Of a stretch of DNA of 64,000 bases, positions 41,355-55,002 are shown piece by piece. The position numbers were made by a program, and so were the translations under genes. The notes under the pieces are model-generated. The model did not search any database. It saw nothing but the letters and a program-made list of their open reading frames with translations, and was not told where the DNA came from. Numbering within the stretch: position 1 is the stretch's first letter; each line of letters starts with the position of its first letter. Origin of the DNA: Pectobacterium aquaticum (lineage in GTDB: Bacteria > Pseudomonadota > Gammaproteobacteria > Enterobacterales > Enterobacteriaceae); NCBI RefSeq assembly GCF_003382565.3, contig NZ_CP086253.1:3162001-3226000 (forward strand), written 5' to 3'.

Positions 41355-43361
41355 TTACGGAACCTGATACGCCAGTTTATAATTACCCGCCGTCGCAGTG
41401 CGGAATGTCACACTGTCGGTGCGCCAGCGGATTTCCACTTCCGCAGGTGACTGCACTTTCCAGCTTGAGGCATCGTTGACGCTCAGCACCAGACGATCAA
41501 TCGTCGCAACGTCTGTCACCGGATCGGTAATATCAAGCGCAAACGCAAACGCGAGTGAATCCGGTACGCCGTTATTGGATGAAAACAGCTCCGTCCACTG
41601 TGCCGCCGTAATACCGCCAAGCTCGGCTGGCGTCATACCGTCCGCAATCAGTGCTTCTGCGCCTGCGGTATCGGCTGACAGCGCCCCCACATCAACCCAC
41701 GCCCCGCTCCGCAAGACATGCCAGTTCACCAAGTCCCGCGTCACAGCGACACGCACTTTGCCCTTGCCCGTCTGCGTGGCGGTTAGCGTGGCGGCATTGA
41801 TTTTTGCCCACGAACCCGCAGAGGCAGATAATAGGGATTTACTGATAACGATTTGTGAATTCGGGAGATACGTCAATTTAATATTGCGCTGATTCTCTGC
41901 GTGTACTGAGAACGGAGAAATAGCGGAAAAATCAGAGCCATTAATAGTTCCAGATGATGAAAATCCACGACTAAAGTCAGCCGTTGCAATATTCTCCAGC
42001 AATCCATTATTAACCGTATACCATGCATTATCATTGCCATTAATCAGCATGCGGCCATGAGGGAATAATTTAATGTTTTGTATAACAACATAGTTAGTAT
42101 TTGGGTTTGATTCAGTGATAATAATTCGGTATGACGCATACGCTACTGATGAGGATATTCTGTACTCTCTGATAATCCCAGCGTTACTATTCGTATCATT
42201 ATTAACAGAATGAAGGGATTCCCATGTAATCCCATCATGACTGCCCTCAAATCGCCATGATCGTGGACTACTGATAACAGATGATAATCGATTCTGGATT
42301 GAATAACCGCCGATAGCTTCTGGGTTCGGTAGATCTACCCGCAGCCACTGAGGTTCTTCAGCTGTTGGTCCAACTTCAGAATTCCAAAAACCAGGATTGG
42401 TCGACGAAAACGCCATCCACCCAGAATATGCTGGAGTGTATATCGATGATGAAGAAATCGTATATCCGCTCGGAGATACATTTGATTCCATTTCAGGGAT
42501 AATGGACGTTGTTTCCGTATCATCGATTAATAACGCTTTAGCTCCAGGTTTTATATCTGCAAAATATTCTCCACCTGATTCAACCAATTCGATAACCCCA
42601 CCCATGTATGGCTGTGCTTGCCCATCAAAAATAACCGCACTCGTCACGTGATAATTTGGCTCACTCGATGCATTAAAATCATCAACAACGTAAGTCTGAT
42701 TCGCCGCCCCCGCTTCTTCTTTCAGCGCATAAGCCGCGAGATTAAACGTATTTTGTGGACTAATGCTGAACGCATGATTTTGCCCCGCCGTTGCGCCCTG
42801 ACGATCGGCAACAATATAGCCCGAACCGCCGACGGAACCACCGCCTGCTGCACTGATAATGGTTTTCTCATTCACCGGATTATAACTCAGCGTAACACCC
42901 GCGCCGGCTTCCAGCGAGGAATGAATGAGCTGCTTTGTTTTTTGCGTGTAGTCGGTGATGTCCGCTGTGGTGTGAGTATGCCCCACCGCAGCGACACCCA
43001 TTTGCGCTGGCGTCGGTGAAACATCACCGCTGCCCAGCAGCGATTGGCCAAAGAGCGTGCGGATAGTGGTGCCAGAAACTAGTGCATCCTGCTTTGCATT
43101 CCAGATTGCTTTTTCATCCGGCGAGGCAAATTTTCTGGTGGTAGTTTCGGTGATCTGATCGGCGGTATAATCACCCGCTTGTGCCGTTACAACACCGGTA
43201 CGCCCGAATACGGAGGCAACGCCGGAAACACTGGGTTGCGGTTCGCATTCGTTATTTGAATGACAGCAGGAATGAGGATCAACCTGAATAGGAGGGTGAA
43301 CGGTACACGTTGATTTTCCTGTACTGTCACAGACGTTGATTTCAATATTGACGCTTTGCAT
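41355..43361 (-). CDS. Tail-fibre-like protein with discoidin-type domain, copy B
   Basis: This 668-residue paralogue of copy A lies directly upstream of it. The first about 245 residues and last about 150 residues are more than 90 percent identical to copy A by eye. The central about 270 residues are much more diverged but keep the discoidin plan (FWNSEVGPTAEEPQWLRVDL, SWRFEGSHDGITWESLHSV). The Cys/His-rich N terminus and GHTHTTADITD segment are retained. The 5' leader, including GCATTATGTTGATAACTCCG on the plus strand, is shared with copy A, so the duplication included upstream sequence. A role in binding a surface glycan is plausible but is inference. The ATG at 43361 parallels that of copy A. 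Confidence 0.7.
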   Translation of the reverse strand: MQSVNIEINVCDSTGKSTCTVHPPIQVDPHSCCHSNNECEPQPSVSGVASVFGRTGVVTAQAGDYTADQITETTTRKFASPDEKAIWNAKQDALVSGTTIRTLFGQSLLGSGDVSPTPAQMGVAAVGHTHTTADITDYTQKTKQLIHSSLEAGAGVTLSYNPVNEKTIISAAGGGSVGGSGYIVADRQGATAGQNHAFSISPQNTFNLAAYALKEEAGAANQTYVVDDFNASSEPNYHVTSAVIFDGQAQPYMGGVIELVESGGEYFADIKPGAKALLIDDTETTSIIPEMESNVSPSGYTISSSSIYTPAYSGWMAFSSTNPGFWNSEVGPTAEEPQWLRVDLPNPEAIGGYSIQNRLSSVISSPRSWRFEGSHDGITWESLHSVNNDTNSNAGIIREYRISSSVAYASYRIIITESNPNTNYVVIQNIKLFPHGRMLINGNDNAWYTVNNGLLENIATADFSRGFSSSGTINGSDFSAISPFSVHAENQRNIKLTYLPNSQIVISKSLLSASAGSWAKINAATLTATQTGKGKVRVAVTRDLVNWHVLRSGAWVDVGALSADTAGAEALIADGMTPAELGGITAAQWTELFSSNNGVPDSLAFAFALDITDPVTDVATIDRLVLSVNDASSWKVQSPAEVEIRWRTDSVTFRTATAGNYKLAYQVP

Positions 43362-43544
43362 TATGTTGATAACTCCGTTGATAAAAGGCATCAGGAGTAT
43401 CGATCGTTTGGCAGGGATATTATTTTAATGCACTTTAGTAAAGAAAATTTTTTCAACAAATAAAATCAGCTAATTATATTATTTTACCTCTAATAATTAC
43501 GTGCTTAATGCAGCAGTATTCCTCAGAAAGGCCTCAGAAAAATG

Positions 43545-43579
43545 GCGGTTTATGTCACCAGCAAAGAAACAAAAACCGC
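43545..43579 (-). terminator. Probable terminator of ushA
   Basis: GCGGTTT (43545-43551) pairs with AAACCGC (43573-43579) around a 21-nt loop. On the minus strand it is followed by CATTTTTCTG. It lies just past the ushA stop. Confidence 0.65.
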
Positions 43580-43591
43580 TTTTATTATTAA

Positions 43592-45241
43592 CTACTTATA
43601 AACGATTTCGCCTTTCGTCGCGTAGGCTTCCGCATCCAGCGGAGAATGCTTCTCGATATACTGCTTCAGCACTTCAGCATCGACAAAGCCAGTGTTCACA
43701 TAGCTCGGCAGATTATCAAGGCGCGGATAACCATCGCCACCCATCGCATTAAAGTTCAGCGTTGCCATACGGTAAACTTTATCTGCCTGCAACGGCTCGC
43801 CTTTGATTTTCACGTTCTGTACGCCCTGCCCGTCGGCTGTCAGGCTGACGTTAAGAAATTGCGCATAGGCACCAGAATCCACCTTTTTATTGGCGGCTAC
43901 GGCCAGATACTTTTCGACGTCGCTGCCTTTCATATCCACATAGACCAACGTGTTGGCAAACGGCTGAACCTTCAGCACATCTTTATAAGTGATATCACCT
44001 GATTCAATCGAATCGCGTACGCCACCGCCGCTCATGATGGCAAAATCAGCCCCAGCACGTTCAAGCTGTGCAGACAGCAGCACGTGCGCCAGATTGGTCT
44101 GACGGAAACGTACCTGATTGCGATCGCCTTCCAGCTTGCCTTTCACGCTACCGATCTTGATGCCCAACTGCGCCTGCCCTTTTTCCTGGAACGGCGTCAG
44201 CATTTTCATAACATCAGAATTCTGCGTGATTTCATGCGTATAGAAAACACGTTCGGTTTTGCCGTCTTTCTCTACCTTTTTCTTCAAGTTGATCGGAATC
44301 AACTGATAATGCTCAAGCTTCAACTCACCATTGCGGAATGTGAAATCAGCACGACCGACATATTTACCCCACTCGTGTGCCTGAACAATCCAAGTGCCGT
44401 TCTGACGATCGGGTGCACAAGGCGTACCCGGCACATAATCCACCTGCTTTTTATTTTCCTGCGCCATACAGACCGGATCCTGCGAGTGGCCGCCGACAAT
44501 CATGTCCAGATATCCAGCATGCAAGCTACGTGCCATTTCCACATCACCCAGCGCATTAGAACCATGATTACCGTCGTCATAGTGCCCCATGTGCGTCGCA
44601 GCAATAATCACATCCGGCTTTTCGCTCTTACGCAATTGCTCAACAACCTGCTTCGCTTCTGTCGAAGGATTACGGAATTCGATATCGGTAAAATACTCAG
44701 GATTGCCTAATTTGGCCGTATCGTCCGTTGTCAGGCCGATAACCGCGATTTTCACACCTTGCTTGTCGAACAGGGCATAGGGCTTAAATAAGCGCTGACT
44801 GGTGCTTTTTTGGTAGATATTGGCCGATAACAGCGGGAATTTCGCCCATTTTTCCTGCTGACGCAGGACAGACAGCGGATTATCGAATTCATGGTTGCCG
44901 AGTGCCATTGCATCATAGCCGACCATGTTCATACCGCGGAAATCTGGTTCGGCATCCTGCAAATCGGACTCAGGCACACCGGTATTAATATCACCACCGG
45001 AAAGCAACAGTACGCTGCCACCTTTACTCGCCACTTCCTGACGAATCTGATCGACCAGCGTTTTTTGCGCGGCCAATCCATATTCACCGTGGTCGTTATG
45101 CCAGAAGTGGCCGTGATGGTCATTGGTATGCAAGATAGTGATAGTGTATGTTTTGTCTTTTTCCCAAGCCATTGACATTACAGGTGTTAGCGCGAGCGAT
45201 ACCGCCATCGCACATCCCAGAGCTTTTACTGAAAAGCGCAT
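43592..45241 (-). CDS. ushA: Periplasmic UDP-sugar hydrolase/5'-nucleotidase UshA
   Basis: UshA hydrolyses UDP-sugars and nucleotides in the periplasm. The 549 residues start with a signal peptide (cleavage about MSMA-WEK). Metallophosphoesterase motifs are LHTNDHHGHFW, LSGGDINTG, ALGNHEFD, ATHMGHYDDG and VGGHSQDP. The C-terminal substrate domain contains IMSGGGVRDSIESGDITY and NFNAMGGDGYP. It stands next to ybaL as in E. coli, where fsr lies between them. Confidence 0.96.
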   Translation of the reverse strand: MRFSVKALGCAMAVSLALTPVMSMAWEKDKTYTITILHTNDHHGHFWHNDHGEYGLAAQKTLVDQIRQEVASKGGSVLLLSGGDINTGVPESDLQDAEPDFRGMNMVGYDAMALGNHEFDNPLSVLRQQEKWAKFPLLSANIYQKSTSQRLFKPYALFDKQGVKIAVIGLTTDDTAKLGNPEYFTDIEFRNPSTEAKQVVEQLRKSEKPDVIIAATHMGHYDDGNHGSNALGDVEMARSLHAGYLDMIVGGHSQDPVCMAQENKKQVDYVPGTPCAPDRQNGTWIVQAHEWGKYVGRADFTFRNGELKLEHYQLIPINLKKKVEKDGKTERVFYTHEITQNSDVMKMLTPFQEKGQAQLGIKIGSVKGKLEGDRNQVRFRQTNLAHVLLSAQLERAGADFAIMSGGGVRDSIESGDITYKDVLKVQPFANTLVYVDMKGSDVEKYLAVAANKKVDSGAYAQFLNVSLTADGQGVQNVKIKGEPLQADKVYRMATLNFNAMGGDGYPRLDNLPSYVNTGFVDAEVLKQYIEKHSPLDAEAYATKGEIVYK

Positions 45242-45909
45242 GATAAATCTCCGTTTATTTTAAAGACCCAGTGGAACCACTAAGAAATTCACCACACAAA
45301 TTAGCACAGCAAGATGAACAATGCGCGAAGCGCATTCACGCCACCCGTCATCAATGCGCGATAGCCGACAAAATCAGATTAGGTATCGCAGTCAGAGTAA
45401 TATCACGCTGGCTTGGTGCCGTTGTCATGCTGTCACGAATTCTTGCTAATATGGATACTTCATCGGAATAATCCAACAAAATACTGTTTATCCCCTATTT
45501 TCCGAGGTTTTACGCAGGTGGATAAAACCATTCCACTGAATACATGAGAAAGTCGCGGGAAATTACAGCCTATAACATCAGGAAAAAATAATAATTATGC
45601 ATGTTTATCAATACCCATCGTGAGAAATCATCATTAAATCTATGCTAGACTAAATTTTACTGGATAAAACTGATTTTTTTATAAAATACCACTTTTATCC
45701 AAGCAACATTTCGCTATATGCAATAGATTTTATCTATACTCGGAATCATTGGCGTTGCAGTCAAACAGCAAACGAACGAATCCCCATACACTTTTCGGTA
45801 CATAATAAAAGTCATAAGGGTACGTAAGTGCTGCTAACCACGCAGTAACGTCAAAGCAAGAAGGGTAAATCCGCTCAATGACGTTTCACCTATGGCACAA
45901 GGAGTTGGG
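45242..45909. other. Long intergenic region between ushA and ybaL
   Basis: These 668 bp are AT-rich and contain the divergent promoters of ushA and ybaL. TGGATAAAA (45661-45669) and TTTTATCCA (45693-45701) form a 9-bp inverted repeat around a T-rich loop. A good -10 (TATACT) lies near 45733. No conserved ORF was recognised. In E. coli fsr occupies this place; no fsr remnant is visible. An unannotated small RNA is possible but not shown. Confidence 0.4.
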
Positions 45910-47595
45910 ATGCATGCTGCAACACCGCTAATTTCTACTATCGCTGGGGGGCTGGTTCTTGCCTTCATCCTTGGTATTCTGGCACACCGCCTGCGTATCT
46001 CCCCCCTTGTTGGGTACCTTGCAGCAGGCGTTCTTGTCGGTCCTTTTACACCCGGCTTCGTTGCCGATGCTTCATTGGCATCAGAACTCGCTGAACTTGG
46101 CGTAATCCTGCTGATGTTTGGCGTTGGCCTGCACTTCTCGCTGAAAGATCTCATGGCGGTAAAGTCCATCGCCATTCCCGGTGCGATAGCCCAGATTGCC
46201 GTGGCAACGCTACTTGGAATGGGGTTATCCACCATGCTGGGTTGGAGCTTGGCGAGCGGCCTAGTTTTTGGCCTCAGCCTGTCCACCGCCAGTACCGTGG
46301 TTCTGCTACGCGCGTTGGAAGAAAGACAGTTGATTGATAGTCAGCGTGGTCAAATTGCCATCGGTTGGCTGATTGTGGAAGATCTGGCAATGGTCCTTAC
46401 GCTGGTTCTGCTACCGGCCTTCGGCGACATGATCGGCGCTGAGCATGCCGACACCAGAAAACTGCTGACCGATTTGGCCTGGACCATCGGTAAAGTGATT
46501 GCGTTTATTACCCTGATGATTGTCGTCGGTCGCCGTCTGGTGCCGTGGGTATTGGCAAAAAGTGCCAGCACTGGCTCACGTGAGCTTTTCACGCTGGCAG
46601 TGTTAGCCATGGCACTGGGTATCGCCTTTGGCGCGGTGAAGCTGTTTGATGTCTCCTTTGCACTGGGCGCCTTCTTCGCTGGTGTGGTATTGAACGAATC
46701 TGAACTCAGCCAGCGTGCGGCGCACGACACGCTGCCGCTGCGTGATGCCTTCGCCGTACTGTTCTTCGTTTCCGTCGGTATGCTGTTTGATCCGATGATC
46801 CTGCTGAACGACCCCATTTCCGTGCTGATCACGCTGGCCATTATCGTGTTCGGTAAGTCAGCCGCCGCTTTCGTGCTGGTTCGACTCTTTGGTCACTCCA
46901 AGCGGACAGCACTAACGATTTCCGCCAGTCTGGCGCAGATCGGTGAATTTGCCTTTATTTTGGCCGGACTCGGTATTGTGCTGGGGCTGCTGTCCGAAGA
47001 AGGACGGAATCTGGTACTGGCCGGTGCCATTCTCTCCATCATGATAAACCCGCTGCTGTTTACGCTGCTTGAGCGCTATCTGGCGAAGCATGAAACCATC
47101 GAAGAGCAGATCGTGGAAGAAGCGATTGAGGAAGAGAAACAGATTCCTGTCGATATGTGCAACCACGCATTGCTGGTCGGCTATGGTCGCGTTGGTAGCC
47201 TGATTGGCGCCAAGCTGCATCAGGCCGGAATACCTATCGTCGTCATTGAGAATTCGCGTACACGGGTTGATGCACTGCGCGAGCAGGGAATTAAAGCCGT
47301 ATTGGGCAACGCCACCAAGCCTGAAATCATGGATATTGCGCGTCTGGACTGCGCCCGTTGGTTATTACTGACGATTCCGAACGGCTATGAAGCGGGAGAA
47401 GTCGTCGCGGCAGCTCGTGAGAAGCGTGCAGACCTAGAAATTATTGCCCGCGCGCACTATGACGATGAAGTCAGCTACATTATCGAGCACGGTGCCAACG
47501 AGGTGGTGATGGGGGAACGGGAAATCGCCAATAGCATGATCACTATGTTGAAGCTGGATGACATTCCACCCGCACCTCAGGCGTGCCCTATCTAA
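45910..47595 (+). CDS. ybaL: YbaL, CPA2/Kef-type cation:proton antiporter with TrkA-N domain
   Basis: This is an inner-membrane monovalent cation/proton antiporter of the KefB/KefC type, 561 residues. About 12 membrane segments come first, with RISPLVGYLAAGVLVGPFTPG and the conserved FDVSFALGAFFAGVVLNESEL. A cytoplasmic Rossmann TrkA-N domain follows (LVGYGRVGSLIGAKLHQAGI). It closely matches E. coli YbaL. The start at 45910 gives MHAATPLIST, preceded by AAGGAG; six upstream in-frame codons are excluded. The physiological ion is not established. Confidence 0.93.
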   Translation: MHAATPLISTIAGGLVLAFILGILAHRLRISPLVGYLAAGVLVGPFTPGFVADASLASELAELGVILLMFGVGLHFSLKDLMAVKSIAIPGAIAQIAVATLLGMGLSTMLGWSLASGLVFGLSLSTASTVVLLRALEERQLIDSQRGQIAIGWLIVEDLAMVLTLVLLPAFGDMIGAEHADTRKLLTDLAWTIGKVIAFITLMIVVGRRLVPWVLAKSASTGSRELFTLAVLAMALGIAFGAVKLFDVSFALGAFFAGVVLNESELSQRAAHDTLPLRDAFAVLFFVSVGMLFDPMILLNDPISVLITLAIIVFGKSAAAFVLVRLFGHSKRTALTISASLAQIGEFAFILAGLGIVLGLLSEEGRNLVLAGAILSIMINPLLFTLLERYLAKHETIEEQIVEEAIEEEKQIPVDMCNHALLVGYGRVGSLIGAKLHQAGIPIVVIENSRTRVDALREQGIKAVLGNATKPEIMDIARLDCARWLLLTIPNGYEAGEVVAAAREKRADLEIIARAHYDDEVSYIIEHGANEVVMGEREIANSMITMLKLDDIPPAPQACPI

Positions 47596-47616
47596 ATGGC
47601 TACACGTTAGAGACAA

Positions 47617-47646
47617 AAATGGCGAGCCTATTTGGCCCGCCATTTT
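47617..47646. terminator. Bidirectional terminator between ybaL and hemH
   Basis: AAATGGCGAGCC pairs with GGCCCGCCATTT (one mismatch) around TATTT. A-rich sequence on the left and seven T residues on the right allow use by both convergent genes. Confidence 0.9.
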
Positions 47647-47705
47647 TTTACGCTGTGCGATATCGATATGCCTGCAAACGTCGCCAGACAAAAAACCGTC
47701 TTTCC

Positions 47706-48668
47706 CTACTCTGCTTTACTCACTAGCTGTTCCAGCAGATCGATGTGCAGCGGATCGTCATTGAGCGCAGGAATATAGTGAAATGCCTCTCCGCCTGCGT
47801 GCAGGAAAATTTCACGGTTCTGTTCCTGAATCTCCTCCAACGTTTCCAGACAGTCAGCGGAAAAACCGGGGCACATAATCTGAATGTGCTTGATTCCCTG
47901 CGCGGGTAGCCCCTGCATGGTTTCATCCGTATATGGCGTCAGCCAAGGTTCACGGCCAAAACGTGACTGGAAGGTCATCATTATTTTGCCTTCCGGCAGC
48001 CCCAGCGCAGCAATCAGCGCCTCTGTGGTCGCCCGACAACGTTGTGGATAGTCATCCCCTTCGTTGGCATAACGTACTGGGATGCCATGATAGGAGATCA
48101 CTAATCTGTCCGGTTCACCGTGTTCAGCAAAAGACTGCTCGACACGGTGCTTCAACGCCGCAATATAAGCAGGATGTTCGGCGTAATCACGGATAAAACG
48201 AATCGCAGGCAGTTGACGATTATCACGCAACTGCGCCGCTAACCCATCCCACACGGCTGCGGTTGTTGAACAGGAATATTGCGGATACATCGGCAAGACC
48301 ACCAGTTGCGTGACACCCTGCACCAGTAACTTATCCAGCGCCGAACGTAGGCTGGGTGAACCATAGCTCATCCCCAGTTCCACAGGCGTTTCCGGCATGC
48401 GCGCGGCCAGTGCCTGCTGCTGTCGGCGGCTAATCACCAACAGCGGCGATCCCTCTTCCATCCAGACCGACTGATAGAGCTTCGCCACTCGCGGTGAGCG
48501 GATTGGCAGGATGATACCGCGCAGCAGTGGCCACCATAGCAGGCGCGGCGTATCGACTACGCGTCGGTCGCTTAGAAACTCCGCCAGATAGCGCCTCACC
48601 GCCTGCGGCGTCGGGGCATCGGGTGTCCCTAAGTTCACCATCAGCACGCCGTATTTCTCTTGTTTCAT
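47706..48668 (-). CDS. hemH: Ferrochelatase HemH
   Basis: HemH inserts Fe(II) into protoporphyrin IX, the last step of heme synthesis. The 320 residues begin [20 protein letters not shown]. The active-site regions are [19 protein letters not shown] (catalytic His) and [18 protein letters not shown] (conserved Glu). The C terminus ends in a short [15 protein letters not shown] stretch. The ATG at 48668 has AAGGAAGA upstream; the longer frame from 48809 is rejected. adk lies upstream as in E. coli; the E. coli aes and gsk genes are missing between hemH and ybaL. Confidence 0.97.
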   Translation of the reverse strand: MKQEKYGVLMVNLGTPDAPTPQAVRRYLAEFLSDRRVVDTPRLLWWPLLRGIILPIRSPRVAKLYQSVWMEEGSPLLVISRRQQQALAARMPETPVELGMSYGSPSLRSALDKLLVQGVTQLVVLPMYPQYSCSTTAAVWDGLAAQLRDNRQLPAIRFIRDYAEHPAYIAALKHRVEQSFAEHGEPDRLVISYHGIPVRYANEGDDYPQRCRATTEALIAALGLPEGKIMMTFQSRFGREPWLTPYTDETMQGLPAQGIKHIQIMCPGFSADCLETLEEIQEQNREIFLHAGGEAFHYIPALNDDPLHIDLLEQLVSKAE

Positions 48669-48835
48669 CGCCGTCTTCCTTTTATGGAGAAGCAGGCTTT
48701 CTCTCAGCCCGCCCGTGCGTAACATCAAATGCCTATTGTAGCGAAAAAAAGCTAAACAAATACGGATAGATAGCAGGGGTAACGCCGATGCTATCAATAG
48801 AGGAAACAAAGTAAATGAGGATCTCAGATCGAAAA

Positions 48836-48859
48836 AATGCCAGATGGTCGTCTGGCATT
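48836..48859 (-). terminator. Intrinsic terminator of adk
   Basis: AATGCCAGA (48836-48844) pairs with TCTGGCATT (48851-48859), followed on the minus strand by TTTTTTCG. It lies 35 bp past the adk stop. Confidence 0.9.
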
Positions 48860-48894
48860 CAGATAGCGGAGTATGATTCGCTTAGTTAGAAAAA

Positions 48895-49566
<672 letters not shown>

Positions 49567-49801
49567 TTATAAAATAAATTTGAAAAACGCTAAACCATAC
49601 CATTCCAGACGCTTATGCTCAAGGAACGGGCTCGCTTCAGCAACGCGCAGGCAGATGAAAAAAGCAAGATACCTAAAAATACGGTTTGCCGTCTGCCCAA
49701 TGTTGCCATTCAGTGTAGACGAAGAAACGCCCAATAACGGAAGGAAACGTAAAATCGGGGGGAAGACCCCAGTTAACACCGGGGTCTGGAGGATATCACT
49801 A

Positions 49802-51691
49802 TCAGGCACTTAACAGCTGATTCATACGGCGGATGAACAGGTTCGGATCGTCCAGCGTACCGCGTTCGGCCAGCAGAGCCTGATCCAGCAGCAGCTCGAC
49901 CCACTCGCCAAACTCCGCTTCATCAGAAACGTCAGCCGCACGTTTAATAAGCGCATGCTCCGGATTCAGTTCAAAAATGTACTTCACTTCCGGTGCTTGC
50001 TGGCCCGCTGCGGCGAACAGTTTCGCCATCTGCGTGCTCATCTCGTCCGCATCCGTTACGACAATCGCAGGCGTATCGGTCAAACGGTAGGTGAAACGCA
50101 CATCTTTAACGCGCTCGCCCAGCAGGGTTTTCACACGCTCAACAAACGGCTCCAGCGCTTTTTGTGCTTCTTTCTGCGCATCGTTTTCTTCATCAGCCAG
50201 TTTATCCAGCGTATCATCCGCTTTGCTGACTGACTGGAAGGATTTACCGTCGAACTCGGTCAGGTAGCTCATCATCCACTCGTCAATACGCTCGGACAAC
50301 AGCAATACCTCAATACCTTTCTTACGGAACAGCTCCAGGTGCGGGCTGCTCTTCGCCGCCGCATAGCTGTCTGCGGTGATGTAATAGATCTTGTCCTGAC
50401 CTTCCACCATCCGGCTAACGTAATCTTCCAGCGATACCGTCTGTGCGGAGCTGTCGGATTGCGTGGTAGCAAAGCGCAGCAGTTTCGCGATCGCTTCGCG
50501 GTTGCTACCGTCTTCCGCTGGGCCTTCTTTCAGCACCAGACCAAACTGTTGCCAGAACGTCTGGTATTTTTCCGCGTCGTCTTTCGCCAGTTTATCCAGC
50601 ATTTGCAGCACACGTTTAGTCAGAGCATTACGCAAATTCTGCGTCACGCGGCTGTCCTGCAAAATCTCACGGGAAACGTTCAACGGCAGATCGTTGGAAT
50701 CAATCAGGCCACGAACAAAACGCAGGTAGTTCGGCATGAACTGCTCAGCGTCATCCATAATAAAGACGCGCTGAACGTACAGTTTCAAGCCGTGTTTATG
50801 ATCGCGGTTCCACATATCCCACGGTGCACGCGCAGGGATGTAAAGCAGGCTGGTATATTCCTGCTTACCTTCCACACGGTTGTGGCTCCAGCTCAGCGGA
50901 TCGGTAAAGTCGTGGGAGATATGTTTATAAAACTCATTGTACTCTTCATCGCTGACTTCTGATTTGCTGCGCGTCCACAGGGCCTGTGCCTTGTTAATTT
51001 TTTCCCAGCTAACGGTGGACTCACCGCCTTCTTCTTCGCTTTCCGTCTGGGCTTCAATTTCTACTGGCAACGCGATATGGTCGGAATATTTGCTGATGAC
51101 GGAACGCACACGCCAGTCATCCAGGAACTCGTCTTCACCTTCGCGCAGATGCAGAGTAATTTCCGTACCGCGATCGTCTTTGGTGATGTCAGCGATGGTG
51201 TAGTCACCTTCGCCGGCAGATTCCCAGTACACGCCCTGATCGGCATTCGCACCCGCGGCACGGGTACGCACAGTCACTTTATCCGCCACGATGAAGGCGG
51301 AGTAGAAACCCACGCCGAACTGGCCAATCAGTTGGCTATCTTTAACCTGATCGGAACCCATAGATTCCAGAAAAGCCTTGGTGCCGGATTTCGCAATCGT
51401 ACCCAGATTATCAATGACTTCGTCACGGCTCATGCCGATACCGTTGTCAGAAATCGTCAGCGTACGTTTTTCTTTATCCGTAGACACCCGCACGCGCAGG
51501 TCGCCATCGCCCGCATACAGTTCTGGTGCGGACAGCGCACGAAAACGTAATTTGTCTGCCGCATCGGAGGCGTTGGAGATCAATTCACGCAGAAAAATTT
51601 CTTTGTTGGAATAGAGCGAATGGATCATCAAATGCAGGAGTTGCTTAACTTCGGACTGGAACCCGCGAGTTTCTTGGCCTTTCATACTCAT
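49802..51691 (-). CDS. htpG: Molecular chaperone HtpG (Hsp90)
   Basis: HtpG is the bacterial Hsp90, 629 residues. The N-terminal GHKL ATP site shows [28 protein letters not shown] and [15 protein letters not shown]. The middle domain has [20 protein letters not shown] and [10 protein letters not shown]. The C-terminal dimerisation domain ends [19 protein letters not shown]. The start at 51691 ([10 protein letters not shown]) has GAGG 9 nt upstream; E. coli begins at the second Met. A consensus sigma-32 promoter lies upstream. A weak AGACCCC/GGGGTCT hairpin (49764-49787) follows the stop. Confidence 0.97.
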   Translation of the reverse strand: MSMKGQETRGFQSEVKQLLHLMIHSLYSNKEIFLRELISNASDAADKLRFRALSAPELYAGDGDLRVRVSTDKEKRTLTISDNGIGMSRDEVIDNLGTIAKSGTKAFLESMGSDQVKDSQLIGQFGVGFYSAFIVADKVTVRTRAAGANADQGVYWESAGEGDYTIADITKDDRGTEITLHLREGEDEFLDDWRVRSVISKYSDHIALPVEIEAQTESEEEGGESTVSWEKINKAQALWTRSKSEVSDEEYNEFYKHISHDFTDPLSWSHNRVEGKQEYTSLLYIPARAPWDMWNRDHKHGLKLYVQRVFIMDDAEQFMPNYLRFVRGLIDSNDLPLNVSREILQDSRVTQNLRNALTKRVLQMLDKLAKDDAEKYQTFWQQFGLVLKEGPAEDGSNREAIAKLLRFATTQSDSSAQTVSLEDYVSRMVEGQDKIYYITADSYAAAKSSPHLELFRKKGIEVLLLSERIDEWMMSYLTEFDGKSFQSVSKADDTLDKLADEENDAQKEAQKALEPFVERVKTLLGERVKDVRFTYRLTDTPAIVVTDADEMSTQMAKLFAAAGQQAPEVKYIFELNPEHALIKRAADVSDEAEFGEWVELLLDQALLAERGTLDDPNLFIRRMNQLLSA

Positions 51692-51747
51692 TGTTGCTTA
51701 CCTCAATCCTAATATTATTCAGGCTGATTAAACTGACGATAAGTAGC

Positions 51748-51776
51748 AAATGGGGATAAACCAAGCTGATTTCAAG
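51748..51776 (-). promoter_or_regulatory. Sigma-32 (heat-shock) promoter of htpG
   Basis: On the minus strand, CTTGAAA (51776-51770), a 14-bp spacer and CCCCATTT (51755-51748) match the sigma-32 consensus at every key position. The start codon is 57 bp downstream. Heat induction of htpG is known in E. coli. Confidence 0.9.
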
Positions 51777-51831
51777 GGGTAAATTTCAGCGAAAAAAGAA
51801 AACGGTGAGAGGAAAGAGGAAAACAAGACTG

Positions 51832-51860
51832 CGGCTGCCAGATAATCCTACTGGCAGCCG
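51832..51860 (-). terminator. Hairpin after recR
   Basis: CGGCTGCCAG (51832-51841) pairs perfectly with CTGGCAGCCG (51851-51860). On the minus strand it is followed by CAGTCTTGTTTT, a delayed T-run. It lies 6 bp past the recR stop. Confidence 0.75.
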
Positions 51861-51865
51861 ACAGA

Positions 51866-52470
51866 TTAAAACCGGAAGGGCTGACGACCTGCAAGCGAAT
51901 GGGAAAGAGTGGTGCCATCGACCATTTCCAGCTCACCGCCAACGGGAACACCGTGTGCAATGCGGCTGGCCATCACGCCGTGCTGTGCGCACAGTTCAGC
52001 GATATAGTTTGCCGTCGCATCGCCTTCTACCGTCGGGTTAGTCGCCAGAATCACTTCGCTTATCGATTCCACCTGCAGGCGCTCTTCCAACCGCCCCAAA
52101 CCGATATCGTCCGGGCCAATGCCATCCAGCGGCGACAAATGCCCCATCAGTACAAAGTACCGACCAGCAAACTGCCCCGTCTGTTCAATGGCATGAATAT
52201 CAGCCGGGCTTTCTACCACGCAAATCTGCCCATTTTGCTGACGGCGCGGGTTCGAGCAAATCGCACAAACGTCCTGCTCGGTGAATGTCCGACAATCGCT
52301 ACAGTGACCGATTTCGGACATCGCCCGCGTCAACGCCTGCGCCAGACGCATACCGCCACTGCGGTTACGTTGCAGCAGTTGAAACGCCATGCGCTGCGCC
52401 GACTTGGGCCCAACGCCTGGCAGACAACGCAGCGCTTCCACCAGTGATTCAAGAAGCGGACTGGTCTGCA

Positions 52471-52471
<1 letters not shown>
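51866..52471 (-). CDS. recR: Recombination mediator RecR
   Basis: RecR acts with RecF and RecO to load RecA at gaps. The 201 residues contain an N-terminal HhH region ([17 protein letters not shown]), a four-Cys zinc finger ([16 protein letters not shown]), and a Toprim domain with CVVESPADI and [19 protein letters not shown]. Its ATG overlaps the ybaB stop as TGATG, so translation is coupled. Confidence 0.97.
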
Positions 52472-54928
<2,457 letters not shown>

Positions 54929-55002
54929 CAATACCGCAACAGTCGAGTTATTGAGGCGATCATGCTAACACAGCCACGCCGCTATCGGCGAGACTGTTAT
55001 GA

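Noticed and set aside
39146..43361. Diversity-generating retroelement target in the tandem genes
   Set aside because: No reverse transcriptase, template repeat or adenine-specific pattern was seen in the window. The variable part is central rather than at the C terminus.
39102..43361. Complete prophage or tailocin
   Set aside because: Only two fibre-like genes are present between housekeeping genes; no baseplate, sheath, lysis or integrase genes were found.
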